NCBI RefSeq assembly: GCF_037076425.1
Contig: NZ_AP028127.1
Coordinates: forward strand, 1,394,001 to 1,458,000
Origin: Turicibacter faecis
GTDB taxonomy: Bacteria > Bacillota_I > Bacilli_A > MOL361 > Turicibacteraceae
Direction: 5' to 3'
Length of the DNA stretch: 64,000 bases
The notes under the pieces were generated by a model. It was not told the origin of the DNA. It did not search any database and saw only the letters and a program-made list of their open reading frames with translations. The position numbers were made by a program, and so were the translations under genes. This document shows positions 47,916 through 56,349 of the stretch, piece by piece. Each line of letters starts with the position of its first letter. Position 1 is the stretch's first letter.

Positions 47916-48902
47916 TTACCGATTCAAAGCATTATAAAACTTCCCATGAAGCGCCCACACATCATGCTCAAAATTACTCATCAAGGTCATAGTCCGACAC
48001 CTTTGACAATCATAGGAACTAATAAAACTCACGCCTGGATGGCTTCCCTGAATAAACGGAAGATATTGATGATCCCCTAACGCCTTTAACCAGACCCCAT
48101 ATCCATACCACTCTCCTTCTACTTGAGGAGATAGCATTTCACTCACCATTGATGGCGACAGAAGTCGTCCCTTTACAAGGCAAGTCCAAAAACGATCCAT
48201 ATCTTTCGCTGTAGTGTAGGCTCCACCTGCCCCGTTTCCTTTCACATCTAAACTATAAATATTACTATAATAGGTTTGCGATTCCTCTTCTAAACAATAC
48301 CCCGTCGCACAATTTAATGGTAATCGGTCCAATTCGTAATACCCTGTATCCCCCATGTTACATGGAGTAAAAATCATTTTTTCCAAGTAGTGTTCAAATG
48401 GTTGCTTCGTCACTGCCTCAATTATTAAACTTAGGACAACATAACCTGCATGATTGTAATGAAACTTTTGCCCTTTTGGATAAACCATGCGTTTATGTAA
48501 AAATAAAGGGAGTAAATCCTCTCCACTCCTAATTCGATAATTCGGATAGTTTTCCCACATTGTCGCATAATTCTTCCCTAAGGACTCATCAAAATAATCG
48601 GGTAATCCTGAAGTATGTGTTAAAAGTTGACGGATGGTAATTGTTTTATCAATATGATGCCAGTCCATTGGCAATACTTCCCCCAATGTCTGATTTAGTG
48701 ATAGAAATTTTCCTTCAATTAATTGTAAAATCGCAACGGCGATAAAAATCTTGCTTGCTGATGCCATGGAAAATTTGGTATCTAATCGATTCATTCTCTG
48801 ATTAGCCAAATCTGACTCACCATAAGCCTGCTTAAATATCCATTTTCCATGTTCCTCAATGGAGATAACCCCTTTAAAATTATCTTGAACCAAATCATTC
48901 AT
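47916..48902 (-). CDS. Beta-lactamase-related serine hydrolase (class C / esterase fold)
   Basis: A 328-residue protein of the penicillin-binding/beta-lactamase class C clan with S-x-x-K (SASK, S48-K51) and the second motif Y-N-H in FHYNHAGY (about 146). No signal peptide is visible, so the enzyme may be intracellular and act as an esterase or peptidase rather than a resistance enzyme. The substrate is not inferable. It follows smc after 122 bp. Start ATG at 48902, RBS GGAGGGG. Confidence 0.8.
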   Translation of the reverse strand: MNDLVQDNFKGVISIEEHGKWIFKQAYGESDLANQRMNRLDTKFSMASASKIFIAVAILQLIEGKFLSLNQTLGEVLPMDWHHIDKTITIRQLLTHTSGLPDYFDESLGKNYATMWENYPNYRIRSGEDLLPLFLHKRMVYPKGQKFHYNHAGYVVLSLIIEAVTKQPFEHYLEKMIFTPCNMGDTGYYELDRLPLNCATGYCLEEESQTYYSNIYSLDVKGNGAGGAYTTAKDMDRFWTCLVKGRLLSPSMVSEMLSPQVEGEWYGYGVWLKALGDHQYLPFIQGSHPGVSFISSYDCQRCRTMTLMSNFEHDVWALHGKFYNALNR

Positions 48903-48952
48903 TCACAATTCCCCTCCTTTATGCATTGATGACTCTCTTAAAATGTATTAAA

Positions 48953-48990
48953 AAACAGATTACTTCATGAATAAGCAATCTGTCTTTTAT
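48953..48990 (-). terminator. Terminator of the 53-aa membrane protein gene
   Basis: ACAGATT pairs with AATCTGT across an imperfect loop. On the minus strand T6 follows. Confidence 0.55.
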
Positions 48991-49041
48991 TAAATTTCAA
49001 ATAAAAATCCTTATTCACCAATTCCTAGCCTTCCCCTTCAC

Positions 49042-49203
49042 TCACATTCCTTTTCGCTCATGATCTGAAGATGATTTTAATATCTCATATTCATATTCAT
49101 CCTCAAGATCACAATCGGCGCGTGATGCCACAACAAGACAACTGTATAAGGTAATTCCTATAATTCCAACGGCGGATCCTACAATAAAACCACTCCAAAA
49201 CAT
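49042..49203 (-). CDS. Small membrane protein (DUF3789-like, 53 aa)
   Basis: A 53-residue protein with GGGAGGTGG 4 nt before the ATG. The N-terminal half is one membrane helix (FWSGFIVGSAVGIIGITLYSCLVVA). The rest is acidic then basic. The length and FxxGxxxG helix resemble the tiny phage- and plasmid-linked DUF3789 proteins, but this is a weak match. Function unknown. Confidence 0.6.
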   Translation of the reverse strand: MFWSGFIVGSAVGIIGITLYSCLVVASRADCDLEDEYEYEILKSSSDHERKGM

Positions 49204-49291
49204 GCCACCACCTCCCTTCCTCTTAGAGAGATTGTTCCAATCGCATTTATTTCCTACTTTCCTAATATATGCCTAAAGATTAAAAAAGGAA

Positions 49292-49990
49292 TCAGGCAAA
49301 AAGTGTGGAAAATGAAGCGGTAGACTTCCCATCTTTTAATTCATCTAAGAGTTGATAAAATTCATAACCATTCATGGTTTCTACACCATTTCGACCGGCA
49401 AATAATAAGGCTTCTTCTTCGAAATCACTTGTACTGATAACGAGTGAAAGATCCGCCTGAACCTCATAATCCTTTACACTTCCATAAAATTCACGAATCT
49501 CATTTAAAGTGACTAATTCGCCTAAGGCAAATTCCAATCCTTCTGGATTTGTATATATATTTTCTATCATCGGTACCTTTTTGAAAATTTTAACGATCAT
49601 TTTTTTCCCTTGATGCCAAACTGTTAAGTCATAACCTAACCGATCTGAGGGATGACTAACTTGAATATCAGAATACCCTAGTAACTCAAAACATCGCTTT
49701 AACAACTCACAAAACATCTCATCATTCATTTTAGAAAGTTGTTCAAACATGAGTAGCTGATTTAATTGAATTCGTCGTCGATCATTTTCCTTCGCATATT
49801 GTTCAACCGCTAACTTTCGCTGATTTTGCTTATACTTAATAACAAGTAAACTCATAATGGTTCCCATTAAGATAATAAGATACCAATCAAGCACCTGCCA
49901 TGATTTTATCCAATCTGTAAAGCCATAAAAGAAATTAAATAAAACAAATGCAATAATTACATATGAAACATATACTATTCTTTTTTCCAT
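49292..49990 (-). CDS. Membrane-anchored Mrr-like (restriction endonuclease-like) protein
   Basis: About 232 residues with two hydrophobic segments (IVYVSYVIIAFVLFNFFYGF; VLDWYLIILMGTIMSLLVI) and a cytosolic region of about 165 residues. The latter has the Mrr/PD-(D/E)xK layout: FCELLKRCFELLGYSDIQVSHPSDRLGYDLTVWHQGKKMIVKIFKK. The Asp of GYDL is present, but the usual Q/E-x-K triad of the next strand is VKIFK, so catalysis may be lost. The ATG at 49990 is preferred for RBS spacing (GGGGG, 11 nt); MDKM nine nt upstream is possible. Whether it binds DNA or something else is unknown. Confidence 0.65.
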   Translation of the reverse strand: MEKRIVYVSYVIIAFVLFNFFYGFTDWIKSWQVLDWYLIILMGTIMSLLVIKYKQNQRKLAVEQYAKENDRRRIQLNQLLMFEQLSKMNDEMFCELLKRCFELLGYSDIQVSHPSDRLGYDLTVWHQGKKMIVKIFKKVPMIENIYTNPEGLEFALGELVTLNEIREFYGSVKDYEVQADLSLVISTSDFEEEALLFAGRNGVETMNGYEFYQLLDELKDGKSTASFSTLFA

Positions 49991-50052
49991 CTTGTCCATC
50001 ACCCCCTGTATTATAAACATCCATCCAACGTTCTAAACAAAAAAGATAAAAA

Positions 50053-50078
50053 AAACGCCTTATTTTAAGACGTTCTTC
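50053..50078 (-). terminator. Terminator of the yccF-type gene
   Basis: AACGTCTTA and TAAGGCGTT (one G-U) form a stem overlapping the last codons, followed by T8 on the minus strand. Confidence 0.6.
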
Positions 50079-50436
50079 TTACTTCTTTTCCAAAAGGCAT
50101 CAACGACAGGATGGCAAATTTAAAAGCTTGTAAAGCAAACGGGATTCCTACGATGGTCACCGTTAAAATAACGGCACTAATCAAGTTGGCAATCGCTAAC
50201 TCTAATCCTCCGAAGACTACCCATAATATATTTAAAAGAAAAGTTCCCCCAGAATCATTTACCGTAACTACCTCCTTACCAAAAGGAGCTAATTGCAACG
50301 ACGCGAGTTTAAAGCACTGGCGACCAATTGGAATTCCAATAATCGTAATACTCCAAAGAACACCAAAAAAACACCAAATAAGGGCGTTAACAAAACCGCC
50401 ACAAATAAACCAAATCAAATTACCAAGACACGACAT
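50065..50436 (-). CDS. YccF family membrane protein
   Basis: A 123-residue protein with two copies of the YccF domain: FICGGFVNALIWCFFGVLWSITIIGIPIGRQCFKLASLQLAPFGKEV and LWVVFGGLELAIANLISAVILTVTIVGIPFALQAFKFAILSLMPFGKEV. The GIPxxxQxFK and xxPFGKEV repeats are typical. Function unknown. The ATG at 50436 follows GGGGGTGAG. It is upstream of the Mrr-like gene on the same strand. Confidence 0.9.
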   Translation of the reverse strand: MSCLGNLIWFICGGFVNALIWCFFGVLWSITIIGIPIGRQCFKLASLQLAPFGKEVVTVNDSGGTFLLNILWVVFGGLELAIANLISAVILTVTIVGIPFALQAFKFAILSLMPFGKEVRRTS

Positions 50437-50478
50437 TTTCTCACCCCCATTCTCCATTTTATGCAACTGTACGCGTGT

Positions 50479-51852
50479 TTATTTCATTATTTTCTTAACC
50501 CACTTTACCCGGCTTCCATAAGGGGGAAATACCAAATGAAGCGGAATCTTTGTTGAACGCTTCACCACCGATTTACTATAAGTAAAAGTATCAAAGCTTG
50601 CTTTTCCATGATATCTTCCTACTCCAGAAGTACCGACGCCCCCAAAGGGAAGTCGATGAGAAGCCACATGCGTCACCACATCATTAATACACCCTCCACC
50701 AAATGAATAGCGATGAATCAACGACTGAGCAAATGAATGACGTTCTGAAAAAATATAAAATGCTAAGGGGTGCGGATGTTTTAAAAGGCAAGCATCAATA
50801 TCTGTTAACTCCCTATAGCTTATAACCGGTAACAACGGTCCAAAGATTTCTTCATCCATTAGTGAATCTTCCAATGTGACTTGACTAAAAACAGTGGGTG
50901 CAATATAACATTCCCGGATATCAACCTCTCCCCCACAATAAATTTTTAAGCGATTCTCTTCGATGAGTGAAGCCAACCGTTTCGTGTGCGATGAATTAAC
51001 AATTCGTCCATAATCATCATTTTCTAACGGGTTTTCTCCATAAAAACATTGAATGGCCCTCTTTAATTGATCTAAAAAATCATCATAAACCTCTTCGTGA
51101 ACCAAAACGTAATCAGGGGCTACACAAGTTTGTCCATTATTCATAAACTTTCCCCATGTAATTCGTTGAGCCGCTAATTTTAAATGGGCAGTTTCATCCA
51201 CAATCACTGGAGACTTTCCACCTAATTCTAACGTGAACGGAATAAGTTGTTCACTCGCCTTTTGCATGACTAACTTACCAACACGGACACTTCCTGTAAA
51301 AAAGATATAATCAAATGGAAGTGAAAGTAAGTGTTGATTAACAGTAACACCCCCTGTGACAATGGAGATATAATTGGCATTAAATGTTGAACTAATTAAT
51401 TGAACAAGAACCCTTTCAACCGTCGGTGTCAACTCCGATGGCTTTAATATTGCCCCATTTCCTCCCGCAATTGCCCCGATTAACGGCTCAAGCAATAACT
51501 GTACAGGATAATTAAACGGAGCCATAATTAAAACGACACCATACGCAGATGCATAAACAGTCGAGGAGCCAATAAGTTGCGCACTTTCGCTCCTAACCCG
51601 ACGAGGACGCATCCACTTTTTTAGACGTTTTAAAGTATAATCGATGGAAGTATACAAAAAACCAATTTCTGCTGTATACGATTCAAAGTCTGGTTTCCCT
51701 AAGTCTTCTTTTAATGCGCGCATTAACTCAGGCTCATACTTCTTAATCGCCTCTTTTAAGCGTTTTAAAGCCTCTATTCGGTCAGAAAAAGATAAGGGCC
51801 CGTGCATCGATAAATAATTTTTTTGCTTAATTAGTTGTTCATTCACGTTCAT
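50479..51852 (-). CDS. Aldehyde dehydrogenase (class 3 type)
   Basis: A 457-residue NAD(P)-dependent enzyme oxidising aldehydes to acids. The Rossmann motif FTGSVRVGK, the catalytic Glu in FTLELGGKSP and Cys in NGQTCVAPDYV are present, with PFGGVGTSGVGRYHGKASFDTFT at the C-terminus. Class 3 enzymes act on fatty or aromatic aldehydes and may be membrane-linked; the substrate is unknown. Confidence 0.92.
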   Translation of the reverse strand: MNVNEQLIKQKNYLSMHGPLSFSDRIEALKRLKEAIKKYEPELMRALKEDLGKPDFESYTAEIGFLYTSIDYTLKRLKKWMRPRRVRSESAQLIGSSTVYASAYGVVLIMAPFNYPVQLLLEPLIGAIAGGNGAILKPSELTPTVERVLVQLISSTFNANYISIVTGGVTVNQHLLSLPFDYIFFTGSVRVGKLVMQKASEQLIPFTLELGGKSPVIVDETAHLKLAAQRITWGKFMNNGQTCVAPDYVLVHEEVYDDFLDQLKRAIQCFYGENPLENDDYGRIVNSSHTKRLASLIEENRLKIYCGGEVDIRECYIAPTVFSQVTLEDSLMDEEIFGPLLPVISYRELTDIDACLLKHPHPLAFYIFSERHSFAQSLIHRYSFGGGCINDVVTHVASHRLPFGGVGTSGVGRYHGKASFDTFTYSKSVVKRSTKIPLHLVFPPYGSRVKWVKKIMK

Positions 51853-51870
51853 TTAATCACCCTTCTTAAT

Positions 51871-51899
51871 AAAAAAACCTCTGCATAGCAGACGTTTCT
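51871..51899 (-). terminator. Terminator of the corA-type gene
   Basis: AAACGTCTGC and GCAGAGGTTT pair around TAT, followed by T7 on the minus strand. Confidence 0.7.
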
Positions 51900-51902
51900 T
51901 TT

Positions 51903-52805
51903 CTACTTCCTTTTACGGTGGTTTTCCTTACGGTTAATATAAAATCCAGCCATCACTGTAATAATTAACGAAATAATAAATACGATTAAAAAACCGTACG
52001 GATTATTTTGAAAAGGAACAGGAACATTCATTCCCCAAAAACTTGAAACAACCGTCGGAACAGCGATAATTACTGAAACGACCGTTAAAAACTTCATTAC
52101 CATATTTAGGTTATTTGAAATAATTGTTTCAAATACGTTTAAGTTACTACTTAAAATATTTCCATAAATTTTTGACATGTCAATCGCCTGTTTATTTTCG
52201 ATGATCACATCTTCTAACATCTCGGACTCTGGCGTATCATTTTTCTCTAATTTAACCAAACGCTCTAGTACAATTTGATTAGAACGTAAAGAAGAAGACA
52301 GGTAAACTAAACTTTTTTGTAAGTCTAGCATCTCAATTAAATCTTCATTTTTCGGAGAGTGCCGTAGGGCGCGCTCAACTTGACTACTTTTTCGTTCAAT
52401 AACCCTTAGGTATCCTAAATATTGGATCGAAATCGTATATAAAATTTGATATATATGAGCATTAATACTCGTTGTTGGCATTTTAAGCCTTTTGGTAAAG
52501 ACATTTAATTCCCTCGTGCATAACGTCAGTAACATATGATTAGTCTTTACAATTCCTAGTGGAACGGTTGAATAATACGTATCCGACTCAAAAGAGACGG
52601 GAACGTCAACGATAATCATCGTAAAATTATCTTCAATTTGGACACGTGAACGTTCCTCTTCATCGAGTGCCGTAATCACTGTCTCATATTCTAAATCATA
52701 TACTTTACACAATTCTTCAACCTCTTGATGGGTTGGATCAATCAAGTTAACCCACTCAAATCCTCCGCTAGCTAATGAATTAATAAAATTCACTTCACTT
52801 CTCAT
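51903..52805 (-). CDS. CorA family Mg2+ (or divalent cation) transporter
   Basis: A 300-residue pentameric channel protein with a cytosolic funnel and two C-terminal helices. The first ends in the family motif GMN (SSFWGMNVPVPF); the second (FLIVFIISLIITVMAGFYI) is followed by a Lys/Arg tail. Mg2+ is the usual substrate. ATG at 52805 (MRSEVNF) with AAGAGGTGA upstream. A 26-codon ORF ends 14 bp before it and overlaps its RBS region. Confidence 0.95.
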   Translation of the reverse strand: MRSEVNFINSLASGGFEWVNLIDPTHQEVEELCKVYDLEYETVITALDEEERSRVQIEDNFTMIIVDVPVSFESDTYYSTVPLGIVKTNHMLLTLCTRELNVFTKRLKMPTTSINAHIYQILYTISIQYLGYLRVIERKSSQVERALRHSPKNEDLIEMLDLQKSLVYLSSSLRSNQIVLERLVKLEKNDTPESEMLEDVIIENKQAIDMSKIYGNILSSNLNVFETIISNNLNMVMKFLTVVSVIIAVPTVVSSFWGMNVPVPFQNNPYGFLIVFIISLIITVMAGFYINRKENHRKRK

Positions 52806-52819
52806 CGAATCACCTCTTA

Positions 52820-52900
52820 TCATTTCTCCCGATGTCGATCAAGATGAGCTGACATCTTTAGGATTCGTTTAATTGTCCGTATGGGAATGGAATCTTCCAC
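52820..52900 (-). CDS. 26-codon upstream ORF before the corA-type gene
   Basis: Sequence starts VEDSIPIRTIKRILK and ends HLDRHREK. Its GTG has a near-perfect Shine-Dalgarno (GAGGAGGTGA, about 6 nt). The stop lies 14 bp before the transporter start, and the transporter RBS begins right after it, so translation of the two can be coupled. It is a candidate leader peptide or a real small protein; no family is recognised. Confidence 0.5.
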   Translation of the reverse strand: MEDSIPIRTIKRILKMSAHLDRHREK

Positions 52901-53218
52901 GTGATGTCACCTCCTCAGAATTATCAACATAATAAAAGAACAAAAACTGACATCTTCCTAGTCTTTGTACCTCCAAAAGAAATATAACAGGATGAATTTC
53001 CTTATTTAGTATACTACTAATCTAGTAAATTAGCCACTAAAGAAACGACCTTTTTCACTTTTGTCGTATAATTAGACCTCCCCCCCTCCTTTCTTTCTCT
53101 TTTCACCGCCAATTAGAAAACTTAAAATCATGAAATAAAAAAGAGTTCTCCTTAACTTTTGTCATTATTTTCGCTATAATAAAGATAAATGACGATAAAG
53201 AAAGGACGTGACGGCAAC
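52901..53218. promoter_or_regulatory. Divergent control region, corA leader and TIM-barrel gene
   Basis: The plus-strand promoter TTAACT (53152-53157), 17-bp spacer, TATAAT (53175-53180) serves the TIM-barrel gene. It puts the transcript start near 53187, so the 53219 ATG is the better start of that gene. The rest is AT-rich with no other gene. Confidence 0.5.
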
Positions 53219-53965
53219 ATGAATAAACCATCTATCCCTGAAAAAATTGTACCTGAGGTAACAAGCAACTTGCGTAAAAATTTCGTACGTGTTCCCGATG
53301 TCATTCGAAATGCGAGCGGAATCCGAATCTTTGGAAAACGATTAAAATCATTTATTTTTACAACAGATGTTGCAATTATAAAGAATACAAATGCAGATGC
53401 AGTTATTGCTGTCTACCCCTTCACTCCACAACCGACCATTACACAGGCCATTATGTCAGTTTCAGATATTCCGGTTATTTGTGGCGTAGGGGGCGGGCTC
53501 ACCCATGGTACCCGCTCAGGTAATATTGCCTTGCACGCCGAATTCCAAGGAGCCATTGCGGTCGTGTTAAACGCCCCAACACCGCAAGAAACCATTGAAT
53601 ATGTTAAGGAAACCATTGACATCCCTGTTGTCGTAACCGTCGTCTCTGAACATACAGACGTTCAATCACGCATTGAAGCAGGAGCCGATATCTTAAACGT
53701 AAGTGGTGGTTCAAAAACGGCAGCGATTGTTCGTAAAATTCGCGAACAATATCCAACTATCCCAATTATTGCAACAGGAGGACCTACTGATCAATCCATC
53801 CTCGAAACCATTGCTGCGGGGGCAAACGCCATTACTTATACACCGCCAACTAACGGTGAACTGTTCCGGGTGAAAATGGATCACTACCGTGAAATAGAAA
53901 ATAGTGTTCAACACCACGAACCGATCGATCGTATTCATGAAGAAGAACTTTCATTAACTGAATAA
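53219..53965 (+). CDS. Phosphate-binding TIM-barrel protein, function unknown
   Basis: A 248-residue (beta/alpha)8 protein. The loop IIATGGPTDQSI near residue 190 and GADILNVSGGSKTA resemble the phosphate grip of HisA/TrpC-type barrels. AEFQGAIAVVLNAPTPQETI and GVGGGLTHGTRSGN are conserved in an uncharacterised family often labelled hydrolase. No catalytic residue can be assigned. ATG at 53219 with GAAAGGACG upstream. Confidence 0.75.
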   Translation: MNKPSIPEKIVPEVTSNLRKNFVRVPDVIRNASGIRIFGKRLKSFIFTTDVAIIKNTNADAVIAVYPFTPQPTITQAIMSVSDIPVICGVGGGLTHGTRSGNIALHAEFQGAIAVVLNAPTPQETIEYVKETIDIPVVVTVVSEHTDVQSRIEAGADILNVSGGSKTAAIVRKIREQYPTIPIIATGGPTDQSILETIAAGANAITYTPPTNGELFRVKMDHYREIENSVQHHEPIDRIHEEELSLTE

Positions 53966-53971
53966 TTGCCT

Positions 53972-54008
53972 TTTAGAGCCATCGTGACTGATGGTTCTTT
54001 TATTTATG
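53972..54008 (+). terminator. Terminator of the TIM-barrel gene
   Basis: GAGCCATC and GATGGTTC (one G-U) around GTGACT, followed by TTTTATTT. Confidence 0.65.
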
Positions 54009-54012
54009 ACGA

Positions 54013-55061
54013 ATTGTCAATACAAATGCGACAGTTTCTCATGAAATAGCTCGAATGAAGTTTTCCAACCTAAGCATTTTCGTGGTCGATGATTAATGAG
54101 GAGGAGGGCTTCATCAATCTCTTTCTCACTAACTCGTGCTAAGTCCGTCTTCTTCGGAAAGAATTCTCGAAGAAGACCATTGGCATTTTCATTACTTCCT
54201 CTTTGCCAAGAGGAATAGGCGTCAGCGAAGTAAACAGGAACCTTTAAATCTGCTTCTACTTTGGAATAACAAGCAAACTCTTTTCCTCGATCAACGGTAT
54301 AAGTTTTAAAGGTGTCTTTAGGAAAATGTTCATATAACTCACTAATCGCTCGGTACATTTCAGATGCTGAGCGATTTTCGATTTTAACGGCGACATAAAA
54401 TCGTGTTTGACGTTCAATAAATGTAGCTAAACATCCTTTACTTTTACCACGGCTTGAAACAACTGTATCAAGTTCCCAATGACCAAATGCCTGACGTTTT
54501 TTTACCTCTTTCGGACGTTGATGAATTGATGTCCCAATGTTAAATCGTCCGCGTGTTTCTCGTGGTTTTCGGCGTTTTCCCTTTTGCCTTAAACAGCTTA
54601 AATCCCCTAACAAAATCGTTCCGTCATAAATCCAACGATAAATAGTTTTGAATGAAATAACACCCTTTAAAACCGTATTAGAAATTTGTTCAGGCGACCA
54701 GGTTAACTTTAAATAATGTTGGATGGTTTGAATAACTTCTTCAGATTTGGTCTCTGGACGATGACAAACTAAGCGACGTTGCTCGGCTAATTCATCTGCT
54801 AGCTCTGCTTGATACGTCTTTTGAGTATTTCGTTTTAGTTCACGAGCAATGGTTGAATGATGACGATTTAATTGCCCCGCAATTTGTCTCGTTGAATAAC
54901 CCATTTTTGAAAGAACTTCTATACGTGTACGCTCAAATGTGTTAAGATGTTTATAACTCATAAATAGATCTCCTTGTTAAGAATTTGGTGTGGTAACTTC
55001 ATTCTATAACAAAGAATTCTATTTATGAGCTTTTTTTATTTGTCGCACTTAATATTACAAT
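54013..55061 (-). mobile_element. IS30-family insertion sequence (about 1049 bp)
   Basis: Imperfect 21-bp inverted ends (54013-54033 and 55041-55061) share ATTGT and TGCGACA. The family usually gives 2-3 bp duplications, too short to confirm here. One intact transposase is inside; its stop codon lies within the inner part of the right-side (54013) repeat. Confidence 0.8.
54017..54961 (-). CDS. IS30-family transposase
   Basis: A 314-residue intact DDE transposase. It has the N-terminal HTH (LNTFERTRIEVLSKMGYSTRQIAGQLNRHHSTIARELKRN), the catalytic D in WELDTVVSSRGK, D in TYTVDRGKEFA and E in RGSNENANGLLREFFPK. Start ATG at 54961. The element lies between convergent genes and interrupts nothing visible. 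Confidence 0.95.
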   Translation of the reverse strand: MSYKHLNTFERTRIEVLSKMGYSTRQIAGQLNRHHSTIARELKRNTQKTYQAELADELAEQRRLVCHRPETKSEEVIQTIQHYLKLTWSPEQISNTVLKGVISFKTIYRWIYDGTILLGDLSCLRQKGKRRKPRETRGRFNIGTSIHQRPKEVKKRQAFGHWELDTVVSSRGKSKGCLATFIERQTRFYVAVKIENRSASEMYRAISELYEHFPKDTFKTYTVDRGKEFACYSKVEADLKVPVYFADAYSSWQRGSNENANGLLREFFPKKTDLARVSEKEIDEALLLINHRPRKCLGWKTSFELFHEKLSHLY

Positions 55062-55070
55062 CTGTCTTAT

Positions 55071-55105
55071 AGAAAAAAGTGTGGCGATCACCACACTTTT
55101 TTTCT
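55071..55105 (-). terminator. Terminator of the exporter operon
   Basis: AAAAAAGTGTGG and CCACACTTTTTTT around CGATCA, just after the permease stop. Confidence 0.85.
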
Positions 55106-56347
55106 TTATTCATGACGTAATGCATCAATTGGATTAAGGTTTGCTGCCTTCATTGATGGAAGCAATCCAAAAATTAGCCCGATTGCAATCGAAAATACAA
55201 CTGATCCGACAGTAGCCGGAAGACTAATCGCTACCGGTGTTTGTGAAACAACGGAAATGACTTTGGCGAGTATAATTCCCGCTAAAATTCCCAAGATCCC
55301 ACCTAAGCTCGTTAATACGGCCGCTTCCGTCAAAAATTGGGCTAAAATTACTCGTTTTCTTGCCCCAATAGCTTTCTTCAAACCAATCTCATTTGTACGC
55401 TCAGTCACAGAAACGAGCATAATATTCATAACCCCAATGCCTCCGACGAGGAGTGAAATACTCGCAATCCACAACAATTGCTGATTCGTTGCAGCACTTA
55501 ATTCTTGTAATTGCTTCGCCTGTTCAAGAATGTCAATGGCCTGATAACTTAATGTACTATCCCAAAGCTCAGCATTTAAAATATTCGCACAATCACGTCC
55601 TACTGTTCCCATATAATCGGTATGACTCGCCTTAACCGCGACATGTTGGGGTTCATCGTATGCATACACAACCGGCCAAACAACATCTGGAAGAAAAATG
55701 TTACCACCTTGGTTTTGATGGTAGGTATAGTAATCATCAATCGAGTGAATAACAGGTTTGGATTGATTAGCCAATTCAACAACCCCAATAATAATAAACG
55801 GTTCCCCTCTTATCTCCAACGTCTGTCCAATTGGACTTTCACTTTGAAAAAGACTTGAAGCAACATCCTGATCGATAATCATATTTTTTCTAAACTCCTG
55901 GTAATCCGAATCAATAAAGAGGCGTCCCTGACGGATCACATAGCCCATGACGTTAAAATAATCCTCATCTATTCCTTTCACGCTCGGCCCTTCTAATAAG
56001 GTGCTCTTATAATAGATTCCATCTGCATAACTTCTACTCCGATACAAAGAGGCACCTTCTACATGCTCTATCGCCTTGATCTCTTCCAACGTAGCGGGAG
56101 ATACTTCTTTCGTCCCATACGGAATCTGGTCTCCCTCGACTTCATATCCATCTTGACTCAACTTAACCTGTACGACATTATTCCCTGACCCAATCAAATT
56201 CTGTTTAATTTGCTCATTTGTCCCTTTAATCGTAGAAACAATGGCAATAATCGACGCAATCCCAATAATAATACCTAACATGGTTAAGAAGGAGCGCATT
56301 TTATGTGACCAAATACCTTTTAGTGATAGCCCAATATTTTCGATCAT
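55106..56347 (-). CDS. MacB-like ABC transporter permease (FtsX fold)
   Basis: A 413-residue protein with N-terminal helix (MRSFLTMLGIIIGIASIIAIVSTI), a large extracytoplasmic domain (about 45-285), and three C-terminal helices with the FtsX family signature TERTNEIGLKKAIGARKRVILAQFLTEAAVLTSLGG. It transmits ATP-driven motion to an adaptor and expels peptides or drugs. Last gene of the four-gene operon, 2 bp after the second adaptor gene. Confidence 0.95.
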   Translation of the reverse strand: MIENIGLSLKGIWSHKMRSFLTMLGIIIGIASIIAIVSTIKGTNEQIKQNLIGSGNNVVQVKLSQDGYEVEGDQIPYGTKEVSPATLEEIKAIEHVEGASLYRSRSYADGIYYKSTLLEGPSVKGIDEDYFNVMGYVIRQGRLFIDSDYQEFRKNMIIDQDVASSLFQSESPIGQTLEIRGEPFIIIGVVELANQSKPVIHSIDDYYTYHQNQGGNIFLPDVVWPVVYAYDEPQHVAVKASHTDYMGTVGRDCANILNAELWDSTLSYQAIDILEQAKQLQELSAATNQQLLWIASISLLVGGIGVMNIMLVSVTERTNEIGLKKAIGARKRVILAQFLTEAAVLTSLGGILGILAGIILAKVISVVSQTPVAISLPATVGSVVFSIAIGLIFGLLPSMKAANLNPIDALRHE

Positions 56348-56349
56348 AG

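Noticed and set aside
50111-50556. Plus-strand frames of 136 and 87 codons opposite the yccF-type gene
   Set aside because: They mirror the coding strand of a recognisable membrane protein and have no RBS.
53413-53938. Minus-strand frames within the TIM-barrel gene
   Set aside because: Shadow frames of a well-conserved plus-strand gene.
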